Shown here piece by piece: positions 1 to 14,614 of a DNA stretch of 64,000 bases; the first letter of the stretch is position 1, and every line of letters starts with the position of its first letter. This DNA comes from Mucor racemosus (lineage: Eukaryota > Mucoromycota > Mucoromycetes > Mucorales > Mucoraceae). Both the position numbers and the translations under genes were made by a program. The notes under the pieces were generated by a model, which was not told the DNA's origin, ran no database searches, and saw only the letters and a program-made list of their open reading frames with translations. Where the stretch lies: positions 2,170,001 to 2,234,000 of the forward strand of contig JAPEHQ010000008.1 in NCBI GenBank assembly GCA_027405735.1, given 5' to 3'.

Positions 1-500
1 AAAAAAAAAATATTTGCTATAATCATAGAGCTCGATAAACCTAAGGCTATTAATCCTCAGATCGATCAGAACGTCCCGCTTTTTCTAATAACTAGCCTTG
101 TACTAAATATTTTGACGATATATCGTACCTTAGACACTGATTTATCGAAACATAACAAATTAAAATCAGCGTAAAAAGCACTGTTTATTATGATAAATTT
201 ATCAAAGGTTTATATACATGTTGAGTAAATATGATAGTAGAAATTATTACTAATAATATAGTGCCATTTATTTATAAACACGAAAAAGTTTTGATCTCAA
301 AATGGCACTTTTTGAGTCAAATTAGAGGCAGTAATAGAAACGATATCTTTTCAAACTAATTATAGAATGCTCAAGTAAATTCCTCTAATAAATCTTTATT
401 GAATTTTTGTTTCTACGATATCTGATTAATGTTTTATTGAGCCTCAAAATTAGAGACTCTATCTCTCTCTCTCGCAAACTCTCTTTTAATACTTTGAAAT
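1..500. other. 3' flank of the MATE gene, no gene seen
   Basis: AT-rich sequence downstream of the minus-strand transporter. It starts with a short A-run at the window edge. No open frame resembles a known protein and no RNA gene was recognised. It probably holds the 3' UTR of the transporter and plain intergenic DNA. Confidence 0.5.
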
Positions 501-2455
501 TTAGCTTTCTTGTTTATTAATACGTTTAGCTGCAAGCATGCATTCTTTTTTCCAATTAGTAAAGAATACGATAGTGACAGCCTCAGCAATTGATTTGAGT
601 AATCCTGCAAGAACAACGCCAGACCAAATGCCAACTAAACCCCAATCGTGTTTAGATGTCATGTATAAACCAAATGGTAGACCAATAATGTAATACGACA
701 CTATATTAAAGACTGCTACCATATGCTGTTTACCAAAGGCATTTAGTGTGCCAGATAAAACAATACCAAAGCCCTAAATAAAACAAATGGTTAGGCTATC
801 TCTTTTTTTTTCTTCTTTTCAACTATATTTTCATGCTTTACCATTGCAAAATGAGCAAGACTACCAACACCCATCAACTCAATAATGGCATTAATGACTA
901 GTTCATCCTTACTGAACGAATTTGCAATTGCTGACCGATTCATATATAGTAAAATTGAATCAATAAAAACAAACATAAGCCCAATTACACTAGCAAGCAT
1001 TACACACAATTTGGTTTTTTGGGGTTGATTAGCGCCTAAATGATGTCCTAATCGAACCACAAGAGCTGTAGTAAGTGCACTTTTGTCAATTGTTAGCTGG
1101 TATCTACAGAAAATTGATACGCTATTTCTACAAACCTTGGTATCATTAACAATAATGTATTGCAACTAATGACAACTGCTTGTGCAGCCAAACTTGTTTG
1201 ACCTAATACTCCGGTAATGATGGCACAAACTTCAAATGCCCAGTCAGTGGAAACACTCAACATTCCCGGAATGCCTAAATTTGTCCAAGATAATATTAGC
1301 TTTTTTTTTTGCATGAATGTCATTATTTATTTATTTATTTATTTACCTAGTTTCAAAAATTCACCCCAATGGCAAAACGCTTGCATGGTGAACCCAGGCC
1401 AATATTTCTTTGCATCTGTACAGATAAAAATAAAAAATATATATACTGAAAGTAGAACCGTGGTAATAAAAACACCATGATATGCTGCCCCGATAAAGCC
1501 CATATTCAAATAAATGACAAAAAAGTAATTTGAAGCAATATTGATAGGAAATAATATCATGATTAAATACATGGTAACCTTCATTTCACCTATAAGAACC
1601 TAATCAATCAGTAAGGCATTCATGTCTTTTTGCATATCCAACACATACCAAGGCCTTGTAAAAACTTTCTCAATGCGACAATGGTGAATAACAGGAATAT
1701 ATTGGGTATAAAGTAGAGAATATATTCGTGCGCCATTCTAGCCAATTCAGGTGATTGGCCCATGGATAAGAGAATTCGTTCTGAATAACACCTGCTCACA
1801 TTAGATTAGCAATTTGATGGTCAAGTTTAATCATAAGTTTTGTATTACCATGTTATTGCAACAAAAGTGCCAAATAAATACATAATTAATAATCCTCTTT
1901 GCAATATAATCCCTAATGTATAGGGATTACTTGCGCCCGTAAAAGCTTGAGCCACAAGAGTATCGATAGCTTTAACGATACTTAATATCAGCAATAAGTC
2001 TTGTTATAAATATGTATTATCCTACCTGTTAAAATGCCTTGTCCAACAGATAAACCTGCCACTGTCGTAAAAAGATTACCCAGACTTACAATAGCCATAG
2101 CTTCAGATCCAATTTTACCGAGAAACCAAACATCAATGACCTTATTTCCAACACCCAACAAGAAAGTAATGATAAGAGGAATTCCAAACCTGAGTATAGC
2201 TTGTAATTCTTGTTGAATGACTCCATACTTCCGGGTAGAAACAAGAGGGGAGTCAATTGTGTTTGGATAATAAAATGAAATTTCGTTGATTACAGGAGGT
2301 GGGGTAATTGCTCCATGATTTTTATGCTTGATAAATGTCTCATCCACCTCATTTGAAATTAATAACGCTGCTGATTCTTCATCATTCAATGATGGTGCTT
2401 GGTATTTTTTCCAAAATATCAAGGGAAAGTTTACCAATGTCGGTAAGCGTAACAT
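501..2455 (-). CDS. MATE family multidrug/toxin efflux transporter, seven exons
   Basis: Integral membrane antiporter of the MATE family (relatives: yeast Erc1, animal SLC47), expected to export organic cations or metabolites against H+ or Na+. Inferred exons: 2455-2026, 1969-1849, 1791-1649, 1589-1347, 1274-1136, 1079-842, 773-501, giving 528 residues. Family marks include FGIPLIITFLLGVGN and VWFLGKIGSEAMA in the first membrane segments, AIDTLVAQAFTGA in the first half, LGIPGMLSVSTDWAFEV opening the second MatE repeat, VVRLGHHLGANQP, and SGTLNAFGKQH near the end. Borders were chosen where GT-AG signals restore frame and family sequence; one intron (1135-1080) has a CTAAC branch-like motif. 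An in-frame ATG at 2554 would add 33 residues, so the start is uncertain. Substrate cannot be told from sequence. Confidence 0.85.
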
Positions 2456-3263
2456 ATTAAAAAGGGGGGAGGAGGGAAAGATAAGTATAAGAAACAAACG
2501 AGCAAATCCTTCCACATGTTGTGAAAATCGCCGAGTTTTATAGCAACTGTTCAAACTTTAATGACAAATCCATGACGATATTTCAGGATAACTGTTTAGC
2601 AATCAAGATAATGGGTTTTTCCAGGGTCTTGTCGTGGACAAGTGTTATTAATTTTTTGTCAAAAAAAGGTTACAGAATCTTCCCATCATAACAAACAATG
2701 ATAAGCATTTCGTTGCTATGGTCGCTTGCTAGGCAACTGCACAAAAATTGAAGGATCAGAAAAAAAAATCAAAATCCGACTATAAAATTAACATTTTATT
2801 GACACTGTCAAGAGTTTTTATTTTTTTTTTCTCATCCATTGTAACAAGTAAATCAACAAGAGCATTATTTCAATAAATGTATGATAAGTGATCTTGAAAC
2901 GGATATTTTTTTTTCACCCTTTTATTTTGTTTGTGATTAAACAAATGCCACATTTACACACACACACTTGCCTAATTTCTGAGTAATACAAAAACTGGAT
3001 ACGAAAACAACGCGAGCGCGCTCTCGCTCTCTTTCTTTTGTTGCACAACTAAAAGCAACTGAAAAATCATTCATCCACCTTTCTGTGTGACTCATTCCCT
3101 TTATATGATTGATTATTTCATTTGAAGGGAGCCAAAGTTAAGAGGGCAGGAGAAGAAAGGGGGGTGGAATGAAAGAGTTTTTTTTTATTTTTTATTTTTT
3201 TTCCTTCCATTTCCTTTCAAAAATATTGTGGAATTGTTACTTTTTCCTCTCATTAATTTAGAT
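2456..3263. promoter_or_regulatory. divergent promoter region, MATE / MYST acetyltransferase
   Basis: About 0.8 kb between two divergently transcribed genes. It contains several T-runs, a CA-rich stretch near 2957-2968, and a locally GC-rich alternating block (around 3010-3035, CGCGAGCGCGCTCTCGC) that stands out from the AT-rich surroundings. The last 80 bases before the plus-strand ATG are T/C-rich, usual for fungal leaders. No specific operator was recognised. Confidence 0.45.
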
Positions 3264-5566
<2,303 letters not shown>

Positions 5567-8031
5567 ACAACAACAAATCTCATACTTTATTTAAAACAAA
5601 CTTGTAGCATTTCTTTCATTTCAAATATTCCCTTTTTTAACATGTAAAATTAATTTAAAAACTATAAACTATATTACAGACACAAACAAGCCCCCCCCTT
5701 TCCTCCCTTTAATCTTTAATAAACAAACAAAATTTGCTTGTAAATAAGTATTTTTCATTTTCATTTTTTATAAAAAAAAAGTTGATAGCAACTTGAGAGA
5801 GTAGTCTCCATTCTGTTAACTATTCTTCCATCTAATAAGATAAAAGAAATAGTATCCGCAATAACTATAACTATGACCAGTAAAATAGCAATCTCTAGAG
5901 CTTTCGAAACTCAAACTTTGTTTTTGCCAAAAGATAGAGAAAGCACGTTAACCAAAGGCAACGCATATTTTATACCCATTACAGGCATAGCCCTTTTTTA
6001 TAAATAAAAAAGAACCACTATAGTCTGGAGACCTTCCCTAACGTAAAAATTGTATCGAATGATAAAACATTCCAGTATGTATAATTAATTAACGTCAAGT
6101 GCAGATCTTCTCTGTTGCTATAAAGAAAAAAAAGAAGAAATGTATTTGCAAATGTTGAATTTGGTTTAAATACGATGCCCTTCCAAATGTGAAAAAATTT
6201 TCTAGTACTTTCGTGACTGGAAGAAGTTGCAGGTTTTTAGGTAACCCGACCCCCTTGTACCCCATATTCTGCTTCAATTCTGTATTATCCATGTAGAAAA
6301 AAAAACTCGGCTCAGAAATTATCAATTGGTTGCTATGGAAACTGTTGATTCTAGTTGCTAGGATACCAGTTGTCAAATATTAAATTTGATTCCAGATGCA
6401 ACAACATTTAGATATTGAACAATGGAAACTATCATTTGGAACAAAAAGAAAAGATATACCGTAAAAGGTAAAAGAGTATCATTTTTTTAAGGTTTTCGAG
6501 ACAACAATATCAAGCGATGAGGCATACATTTGTGATAGTTGTAATAGAAGTGTCATCAGTTCATTTATGAATTTGTATTTCATACCTCGTATAAGTTCAA
6601 AGAACAAAGAATGTGCAAATTGAGGCAAATCTGAGAAAACATCTCCTGATTCTTGTTGGATTGACAATGGCTTGTGCCGCCTGCCCCAATTGGTCAAATC
6701 TTGCAATCAAATTTAGACTTGGTATTCATTTGATATATTTACTGATCTTGCAAATATGTTTAAAAGCTCCATGTTGTTTGATATCTTGCAAACCGATAGG
6801 CTAATTTCAACGGTGTTTGCCAAAGCGAAACTATGTTTTATCAAACTAACATGGAACTCCCTAAAAAGATGCTTTGTCGGTTAATTTTGATTCAATGAAT
6901 GGTGGTTATTGAGCTTGGATACGATAGTTCGTGCTGTTACAACACAGTTGCTAAATGTAAAATGTCCAATACACAAAAATCAAACCATCAAATACAGCTA
7001 AAATGAATCAAATGGTTGCATGGCATGTAGTAAACGCCAAAAAAAAAGTAAAATGGGTTCCTATATCAGCATTCTAAATGCTGAACTTTGATCGATCATG
7101 GCCATTTCTAGCGCTCAAAGCAAACCAAACAATTACTACCATTTGATAACTTGATTTGACCCAGTTTAGTAGCTTTTTGCAGATGATGATTTCGAAGCGA
7201 ATTTTGCCTTGTTAACTTCATCTAAAATTTCCGATATAAAGGAATTAAAATTATATATACTTTGTTAGCACACTTTTAGCCTTTATTATTAAACTCTGGT
7301 CGTAAAAATTCTTTAAGTGTCTATTTTTTTAACTAAAATGTCAAACTGAACGTGAGATTTGATAATTACATTATACGGTTCAATTCCCTATGTCATTGTT
7401 ATTGCAGTTTACTTTTAGCTGCAAAAAAAAAAAGGTAAATGATTTGACGTTTGTGATTAAATGCTCAATTAGGAAAAGGAGGGGTTGGCCTTTGTTTGCG
7501 GCTCTAGTATTAATGGTAAGTTATATTTTGTCAGGATCACACCTCTCTTTCTTTAAAACATATCTTTTTATTTCCATTTTATCACATTCAATTTTACTCT
7601 TTGGAAAGCATACACAGTTTGCAATTATTAGTGATTTTAACAACGGAAAAAGTGTATCATAAAGCTCTTGTTTCGTTATTTTTCAGAAGGGTGGCTACTC
7701 GTTCAAAAATAACGAAATAGGCCAGCCAGGAATAAGTAACTATAACTCATTTTTTGATAAAAAAAAATGGTGTGGATGCTCTGGGGGATCCTAAAAATAC
7801 AGAACGATATGGAATTGGTCATTATCAAAGCTTCAAGTAGCTCATTGAAAGAAAACACTACTCATATGACTGAAGACTCTTTGAAAATAATAGAGTGTAG
7901 TGTGTCAGCTCTCTGCAAAGAAGCTACTCATTATAAAAATACCTCGTAATGTAAAAAGCATTACATTATAACTTTGATTATGCATGAAAAGGACATTCAC
8001 TTGTCGAGATCAATAGTTACCATTATCGTAT
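5567..8031. other. unresolved 2.5 kb stretch, scattered short frames
   Basis: No convincing gene. Three things are visible. First, on the plus strand from 6422 a frame with a CxxC pair (ICDSC) runs to KECAN, a TGA stop, then GKSEK, and continues with further in-frame stops; this could be a decayed zinc-finger gene. Second, at 7390-7516 and 7687-7795 two plus-strand frames can be joined by a GTAAGT/CAG intron into a short unknown peptide ending WCGCSGGS. Third, a 93-residue minus-strand frame at 6095-6376 has no recognisable similarity. Any of these may be chance. Confidence 0.3.
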
Positions 8032-8388
8032 ATGCTGTATTTGGTTGATACAAGCATTCAAGAAGCACAAGGTTTTCTCTTTACATATTATCAGACCCAA
8101 GTTGCTTTATATGAGATGTCACCCTTCGATGATAGTTATTGGCAATTTATAGAAAGACGATCCTCCAAAATACCCACAAATTGGAGTGATCGCCTTTGCT
8201 TCACCCAGTATCTGGAACTTTTAGCAACTTTACATGTATGTATATCACTGATGTGCACATGAACACTTGTATGAACTCTAATTTTTTCCTAGGATACTGA
8301 CTACTCAAGAAGTTCAAAAGCACTTGGTGAAAGATTGAAACTAGAAGTACCATCTATTGTGCCGGCACTGTACGATTATCCCATTTAG
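8032..8388 (+). CDS. small unknown protein, two exons, possibly the 3' end of a longer gene
   Basis: I do not recognise this family. The proposed exons 8032-8235 and 8293-8388 join through GTATGT and TTCCTAG in phase 0 to give 99 residues ending YDYPI. The sequence is balanced in composition and rich in aromatic and acidic residues (YYQTQVALYEMSPFDDSYW), not low-complexity, and the intron has canonical signals; both argue for real coding. There is no signal peptide or membrane segment. A possible acceptor lies just upstream (CAATAG near 8017), so the true protein may begin in an earlier exon that I could not place. A T-rich stretch follows the stop, as in a 3' UTR. Confidence 0.45.
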
Positions 8389-8982
8389 TTTTGATCATTT
8401 AAAAAGAAGGTTTCGTACAACATTACGTTCGGCATCGTCTCTTTTTTTTTTTTTGTTTTTTTTATATGATACATCAGTTTTATAAATAAAGAAACAAGAA
8501 TAAATAGCCTCGGATAAAGCGTACAATATAGATCACATAGTCTAAATAAAAAAGCAATAAAATAAAGTTTAAATCAGATTAGAGTTTATAATAGCACATT
8601 CAATAAGAAAAGAACGGATTTCAATATATAAAGTTTATTACTGATTGAAATGGTACGACAAAATGTTATGCGCTGTTCTCTTTTTTTTGAAGAAACCCAT
8701 CAAATCAGATGATTGTTATCATTAATGAAAAAGAAAAACCTGTCAAAAAGTAATGCTTGAAAAAACTTGAACAGCGCGAAACAGTTTTCATTTACCAGAA
8801 ACATATGATTTTTTTTTCCATCTGCGTTAATGTAATAAACTCACACAGCATATATAAAGCATAATTCCGTTACTTTGTTTAATGAGGCCTTTTTTTATCT
8901 CTTTGTATTTTTTTTTTTTTTTTTTTTTATTATTATTACTATTATTTAAACCTCTTGATAATTTTCATTTTTGAAGAATAGT
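8389..8982. promoter_or_regulatory. intergenic region and cytochrome b5 reductase promoter
   Basis: Gene-free. It holds a TATATAAA box at about 8851-8858, roughly 130 bases before the reductase ATG, followed by an uninterrupted T-tract near 8909-8929 and a (TTA)n-like stretch. T-tracts of this kind are common in fungal core promoters. The first part is probably the 3' UTR of the small upstream gene. Confidence 0.45.
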
Positions 8983-10012
<1,030 letters not shown>

Positions 10013-10020
10013 TTTATTCT

Positions 10021-10081
10021 CTTCCCCCCCCCCTCCCTCTTTCTCTCTCTCTCAAACACACACACACACACACACACACGC
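10021..10081. repeat. C-run, CT and CA microsatellite
   Basis: Directly after the reductase stop comes a C-run, a CT-rich stretch and then about twelve CA units (about 10055-10079). It is a simple-sequence tract in the presumed 3' UTR. Confidence 0.85.
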
Positions 10082-10979
10082 ACATTTACATATATCATAT
10101 TTTTATTTTACATCCAAATCAAATCATTGTTTCATTTCAACTTTTCCTATTTTCTTATTTTCCTCTTCTCATCAATTCAAAATTAAAAAATTACAAGTAT
10201 ATATCTACTTATTTATTATACACACAACATGCTTTTGGCTTTTATTATATGTTCATTGAGCAAATATATGGAGACCATCTCGAAATTCAATTGAAATCTT
10301 ACCTTTACAATTCCTTGGTGTGTTGCTATCCAATTTTTGAGAGCTGAAGAAGAACTAATCTTTAAATTCTATGCTGCAGTATTTCCACTTGAAATTCAGA
10401 TATTTCAGGAAAATATTTAGACAATTTCCAATGACGATTGTAATTATATATTGAGACAGAATAAAAATGAAATCTAGACAAAGTAAGAATAAAAATTCGT
10501 AATGATTTTCGAACGAATAAAGTATTGTTTCTAGATGCTAGTTGTTTATAATAAATATTTAAATTGAGCTCATGCCCAAAATAACCAACTGAAAAAGTTC
10601 AATGTAATATATTATTGACAGAAATGAAAAGACGACAAGCGACAGCGATTATTTTCACCATGAACAAAATGAATAATCATTTCTTCCTAGCCCTAAATAA
10701 TTCTTTGAATATTCAATAAAATATAGAGCATGGCTTGTGCTCTCAAACACTCGTATCATGGACTATAATGTTACAGCTGCAGTATATATTTGGAAACCTG
10801 CAGCCCATTTGGATAAATATTCATTGATTTCAAGCATTTTTCCAGTAACTGAATTACTTTCAAGCAGAAGAAAAGACTTTTTTTTTTCAAAAAACATGTC
10901 CAAAAATCCTTCAAAAATAGCTGTTAAATTGAGGTATTAATTTTTTGTATTCCAAAGATAGATCCAACCTTACGCTACT
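10082..10979. repeat. gene-free stretch holding a degenerate dispersed repeat (R4)
   Basis: The segment from about 10375 to 10560 (starting TTTCCACTTGAAATTCAG) is clearly related to 33080-33250 on the same strand: both run through ATTTCAGGAAAATATTT, TATATATTGAGACA, an ACGAATAA block and TAGATGCTAGTTG. The copies have drifted apart with small indels. No gene was seen in the rest; a 67-residue frame at 10737-10940 lacks any recognisable domain. Confidence 0.5.
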
Positions 10980-12200
10980 CTAAATTTTTTGTTTTGGCGA
11001 GAAATATTGATTTTTCGTCGAGATAATCAAAGTAATAGTTCCTATCACAGCTTAAACTCAATAGTAACGGGGTTCCAAAATTTATTTTAAAAAATGGACA
11101 AAAAATGAATCAAAAAACAAAATCGCTTAAATGCTCATCAACTGCAAAGCAAATCGATCTAGTGTATTAAATAGTTTTTGTACAGTTTTAAATTCTGCAT
11201 CCATCTAAGCAAAAATCAAAAAAAAACATTTTACATTAAATTTTGCGTGAAATGCAATTGAAATTATGAAGGTTTTTTGAAGATACACATCACTTTTTAT
11301 AAGCATATTTGAAATATAACTAATGTAGATGATGTGCCAAAACATTATCTATCGATCGAGCTATTGAGGAATCTTCTAGCTGCATTTTTCGTAGAGAAAA
11401 CGAGATTTTTGTCCAAATTTTTTTGAAATTCAGAATTTGGGATGAGGGTATACAAGGGGAAAACGGACGCCAGGAATGGAGGTACCTTTTTGTATACATT
11501 TTTAAGGATATATCCACGAAAAATTAATATTTTTGAAAAAACTAAATTGGGTCTAAGAGAACTCAATGCGCTTGATCACATGAATGTAAAAAAAATGTTG
11601 CTCAATTTAACCAATATTTTGAAATCTACTATAGAAATTCCAAAAAAAATGAAAAAAAATAAAAGTGCTCAGAATTTTTTTATATCATAACATGTTATAG
11701 AGCATTTTAAAACAAGTAAGTTTTATTATTATAAAGTGTTAGTATAGCTTAATTTTTTCTGGAGATATGAAGCCTCAAAGTTTTCAATCCTTTAGCAGTG
11801 AAATACGCGTAAAAAATCTGAAACATTAGCACTAAAAAATTAATACCAACTGCAAAAAATAGGATATTTCCGGATACTCGTTTTTGAATTAAAGGTGAGA
11901 ATCTCAGGTACATTGGCATATAATTTTTTCTTGGTATTATTTAGTGAAAAAAAAAGTAGAGCAGAGATAAAAAATGAGACCCAGTTTTTACGGAAAAAAT
12001 AGTGAATTTTACGCGTTTTTGAGTCTTTCGTGAGATATAGAATAAATTTAGGAATAGGTAGCATAATGTGGCCAATTTATGTCTATTTATTAGTGTCTAA
12101 AGTATATCTTAAAAATGTTTATTATGAGGTTAGTTATAGAAAGAAGGCATACTCTGATTTTGAAGATTGGAACTACTATGAAATTGTTTTTTTGAAAATC
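10980..12200 (+). repeat. R1 dispersed repeat, copy A
   Basis: A family of about 1.1-1.2 kb found four times here: this copy, 14615-15745 (same strand), about 25140-26095 (inverted) and 58391-59145 (same strand, 5' truncated). Shared blocks include GAAATATTGATTTTTCGTCG at the 5' side, GGGATGAGGGTATACAAGGG in the middle and GAGATATGAAGCCTCAAAG towards the 3' side. A frame reading RVYKGK...RNGGTFLYTFLRIYPRKINI (plus strand, 11442-11690) is kept in the copies but ends differently. No terminal repeats or target duplication were identified, so the class is unknown. Confidence 0.75.
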
Positions 12201-12339
12201 CAAATTTAATATTAAAATTTATTTTAACTTATCGAGTGTAGTTTCTTTGTGCATTACAGCAAGTCAAAATAGGTCGTAAAGGACAGAACGAACAAAATAA
12301 ATTGTGATTTTTTTATTGATTACCTAGTAAGAAAAATAT

Positions 12340-12570
12340 TTACATAAATATCATAGTGTAATGAGTCAAACATTTTAGTTTTATTCATGCAAAACCTTGC
12401 CTCATTCCTTATATAAATACTACAAGGGAATCATTACATGATCCCTTGTAGATTCATCTGTCTTGTTACACTCCCTTTACTTTTATTTATTCACTAATAA
12501 ATATCTAATTTTACAAATAAGAACACCAACCTTCATCAATCCAGTGATCACCAATTTATAATAACAAGAA
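12340..12570. repeat. possible LTR remnant with a perfect-stem hairpin
   Basis: The segment begins near TGTAATGAGTC (12358), resembling the TGTAATGATTC start of the solo LTR at 26945. It contains a 32-base hairpin at about 12420-12451 (arms CTACAAGGGA and TCCCTTGTAG, with further pairing inside). Its 3' part, CTAATTTTACAAATAAGAACACC, is nearly repeated at 43078-43100, where an ACAAGGA/TCCTTGT pair is also present. Ends and target duplication could not be fixed, so this is a tentative call. Confidence 0.35.
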
Positions 12571-13590
12571 TAATATGTTTAAGCATATTATCCACCTTTG
12601 CTGTTAGTCCAAAATTACAGATCATTACACATAGAATGTGATTGTTTAGCTTCTACATGGAAAAAATCTAAAAATCAATTTTTATTACATGTACTGTATT
12701 AACAAATATCGTTTTCCTGTGGAGTGTCGTATATTTTTAGGATTGATAAATATTACTTAAAAAAGAATACAATTATAAAAGAATGAGTAATTAATCAGTT
12801 CTTCAACTGTATAATAAAAACAAGATATCGTTTATTTAGATGTAAAAGTATGGCCTTTTATATTGATTAGACATTGAGATCCTGAGATGTAATTTAAGGC
12901 ACTATTGAACTATTGGATCTGTTTGATAGTAATCTATGGATTGAAATGGATCAATCATAATTTAACCGTTCTTGCAGAGCTTGTGAGTTGTGTTGTTTCA
13001 ATGCTGCGCTAAATATGCTTGGATGTTGATTTGATAACTACTTGATTGGTTAACTGCTGGGATGAAATAATGTGGTGTCATAATTGAGGTCCAAGCGTTC
13101 TTGGTAATTACTGGATTAAACTTGGTACGCTAGGAGTTTCTTATATCCGATATCAAGACTTGCACTTCAATACATGTCGTAGTCAATAGATTGTAAGATG
13201 TATTGATACTGTAGAAGGTGATAATGTATGATACTAGTAGGTGGAATACAACATGGAGATTGGATGAGATCTGGTATTTTCAACATTGATGACCATAACC
13301 TTTATAGATTATAAAAATTTTGTTACTATATATACAGGTTTTATCTACTACTAAATTTTTGTATATATACGTAGCACAATTTTGTATTTACTGATTATAT
13401 GCTCACTGGGAACTTCAGTTATATTTTTTAATAAAATAAAGTCAGCTTTTGCATTATTGTACCTAGCATAATTACGTGATGATATAGGGCAAAAATAACA
13501 GAATTTTATTTATATCTTAATCAGAAATAAAGGTTTTTTTTGTAAAACAAATTGCAGCCGATATCCAAAAAATAACATTAATATATCCAA

Positions 13591-13612
13591 ATATATATAT
13601 ATATATATATAT
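13591..13612. repeat. AT dinucleotide microsatellite
   Basis: About eleven AT units inside the central part of the foldback element. Confidence 0.85.
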
Positions 13613-13702
13613 GGTCAAATTGCTCAATATTGCACAAATCGAGAAGAACAAAATAACAGACAAGTAGAAGGATGGCAATTAAAAAAAGCAGGCATAGAGG
13701 AG

Positions 13703-13785
13703 ACGTTTGTCCTGGTTGCTAGACTTATGCGCTTTACAGCTAATTCAAACTGAGAGGTTGTGGGTTCGAAACTCGTGTAAACAGA
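13703..13785 (+). pseudogene. tRNA-like relic (Ser/Asn-like), probably not a functional tRNA
   Basis: The sequence carries a near-perfect B box (GGGTTCGAAACTC) about 55 bases after an A-box-like stretch, a CAGCTAA segment that looks like an anticodon loop, and ends GTTTGTC / GTGTAAAC that can pair imperfectly. The anticodon stem does not pair well and the D arm is poor. This fits a decayed tRNA or the head of a tRNA-derived SINE captured between the foldback arms. Confidence 0.35.
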
Positions 13786-14614
13786 TTTTGTTCATGTTGT
13801 ATTATACCACCTAGTATCACACGTTATCACCTTCTACAGTACCAATTACATCTTACAATCTATTGACTACGACATGTATTGACGTGTAAAGTCTTGATAT
13901 CGGATATAAGAAACTCCTAGCGTACCAAGTTAAATCCAGTAATTACCAAGAACTCTTGGACCTCAATCATGACACCATATTATTTCATCCCAGCGGTTAT
14001 TCAATCAAGTAGCTATCAAATCAACATCCAAGAACAATTAGCGTAGCATTGAAACAAGACGACAACTCACAAGCTCTGCAAGAACGGTTAAATTATGATT
14101 GATCCATTTCAATCCATAGATTACTATTAAACAGATCTAATGGTTCAATAGTGCCTTAAATTACATCTCAGGATCTCAATGTCAAATCAATATAAAAGGC
14201 CATACTTTTATATCTAAATAAACAATATCTTGTTTTTATTATACAGCTAAAGAACTGATTCATTACTCATTCTCCTTTAATTTTATTCTTTTTTTAAGTA
14301 TTATTATCAAAGATGAAAATAATAGGACTCAACAATTAGTTTTATTGGACAGAAATATCAAGTTTTGCTGATAGTTATCTCAGTTCGCAGTGATTTATGA
14401 AAGCAGAAATATGAACTTCTTTGCAGGAAATATTTAAAGCTACCATCGTGTATAATTAGATATTAATTAGATCGATAATATTCACAAGGATGGCATTTTT
14501 TCTATGTTTTCTGCCGTTGTGAATAATAGTTTATTATATTGTAAAAATTAAAACTCATTAATAAAGTCTTAATTTCTGTATTCAACAAAATAGATCTAAT
14601 TGATTGTTACTCTG

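Larger units (their letters stand above)
12743..14310. mobile_element. foldback element with roughly 0.5 kb inverted arms
   Basis: The left arm, about 12743-13255, is repeated in inverted orientation at about 13790-14310. The termini are TTGATAAATATTACTTAAAAA and its imperfect complement ending TATTATTATCAA. The arms match through long blocks such as GAACGGTTAAATTATGATTG, CTCAGGATCTCAATGTC and the step around TCTTGATATCGGATATAAG. The central ~530 bases are unrelated to the arms and hold an AT microsatellite and a tRNA-like relic. No protein frame is present, so it would be non-autonomous. No clear target duplication was found. It is flanked by R1 copies A and B in direct orientation. Confidence 0.7.

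Noticed and set aside
1085..1136. Apparent frameshift in the MATE gene
   Set aside because: An intron from GTTTGT (1135) to AAAAG (1080) with a CTAAC branch-like motif restores the family sequence, so no frameshift is needed.
1217..1480. Plus-strand 87-residue frame
   Set aside because: Lies across exons and an intron of the minus-strand MATE gene; the minus reading carries the family signatures.
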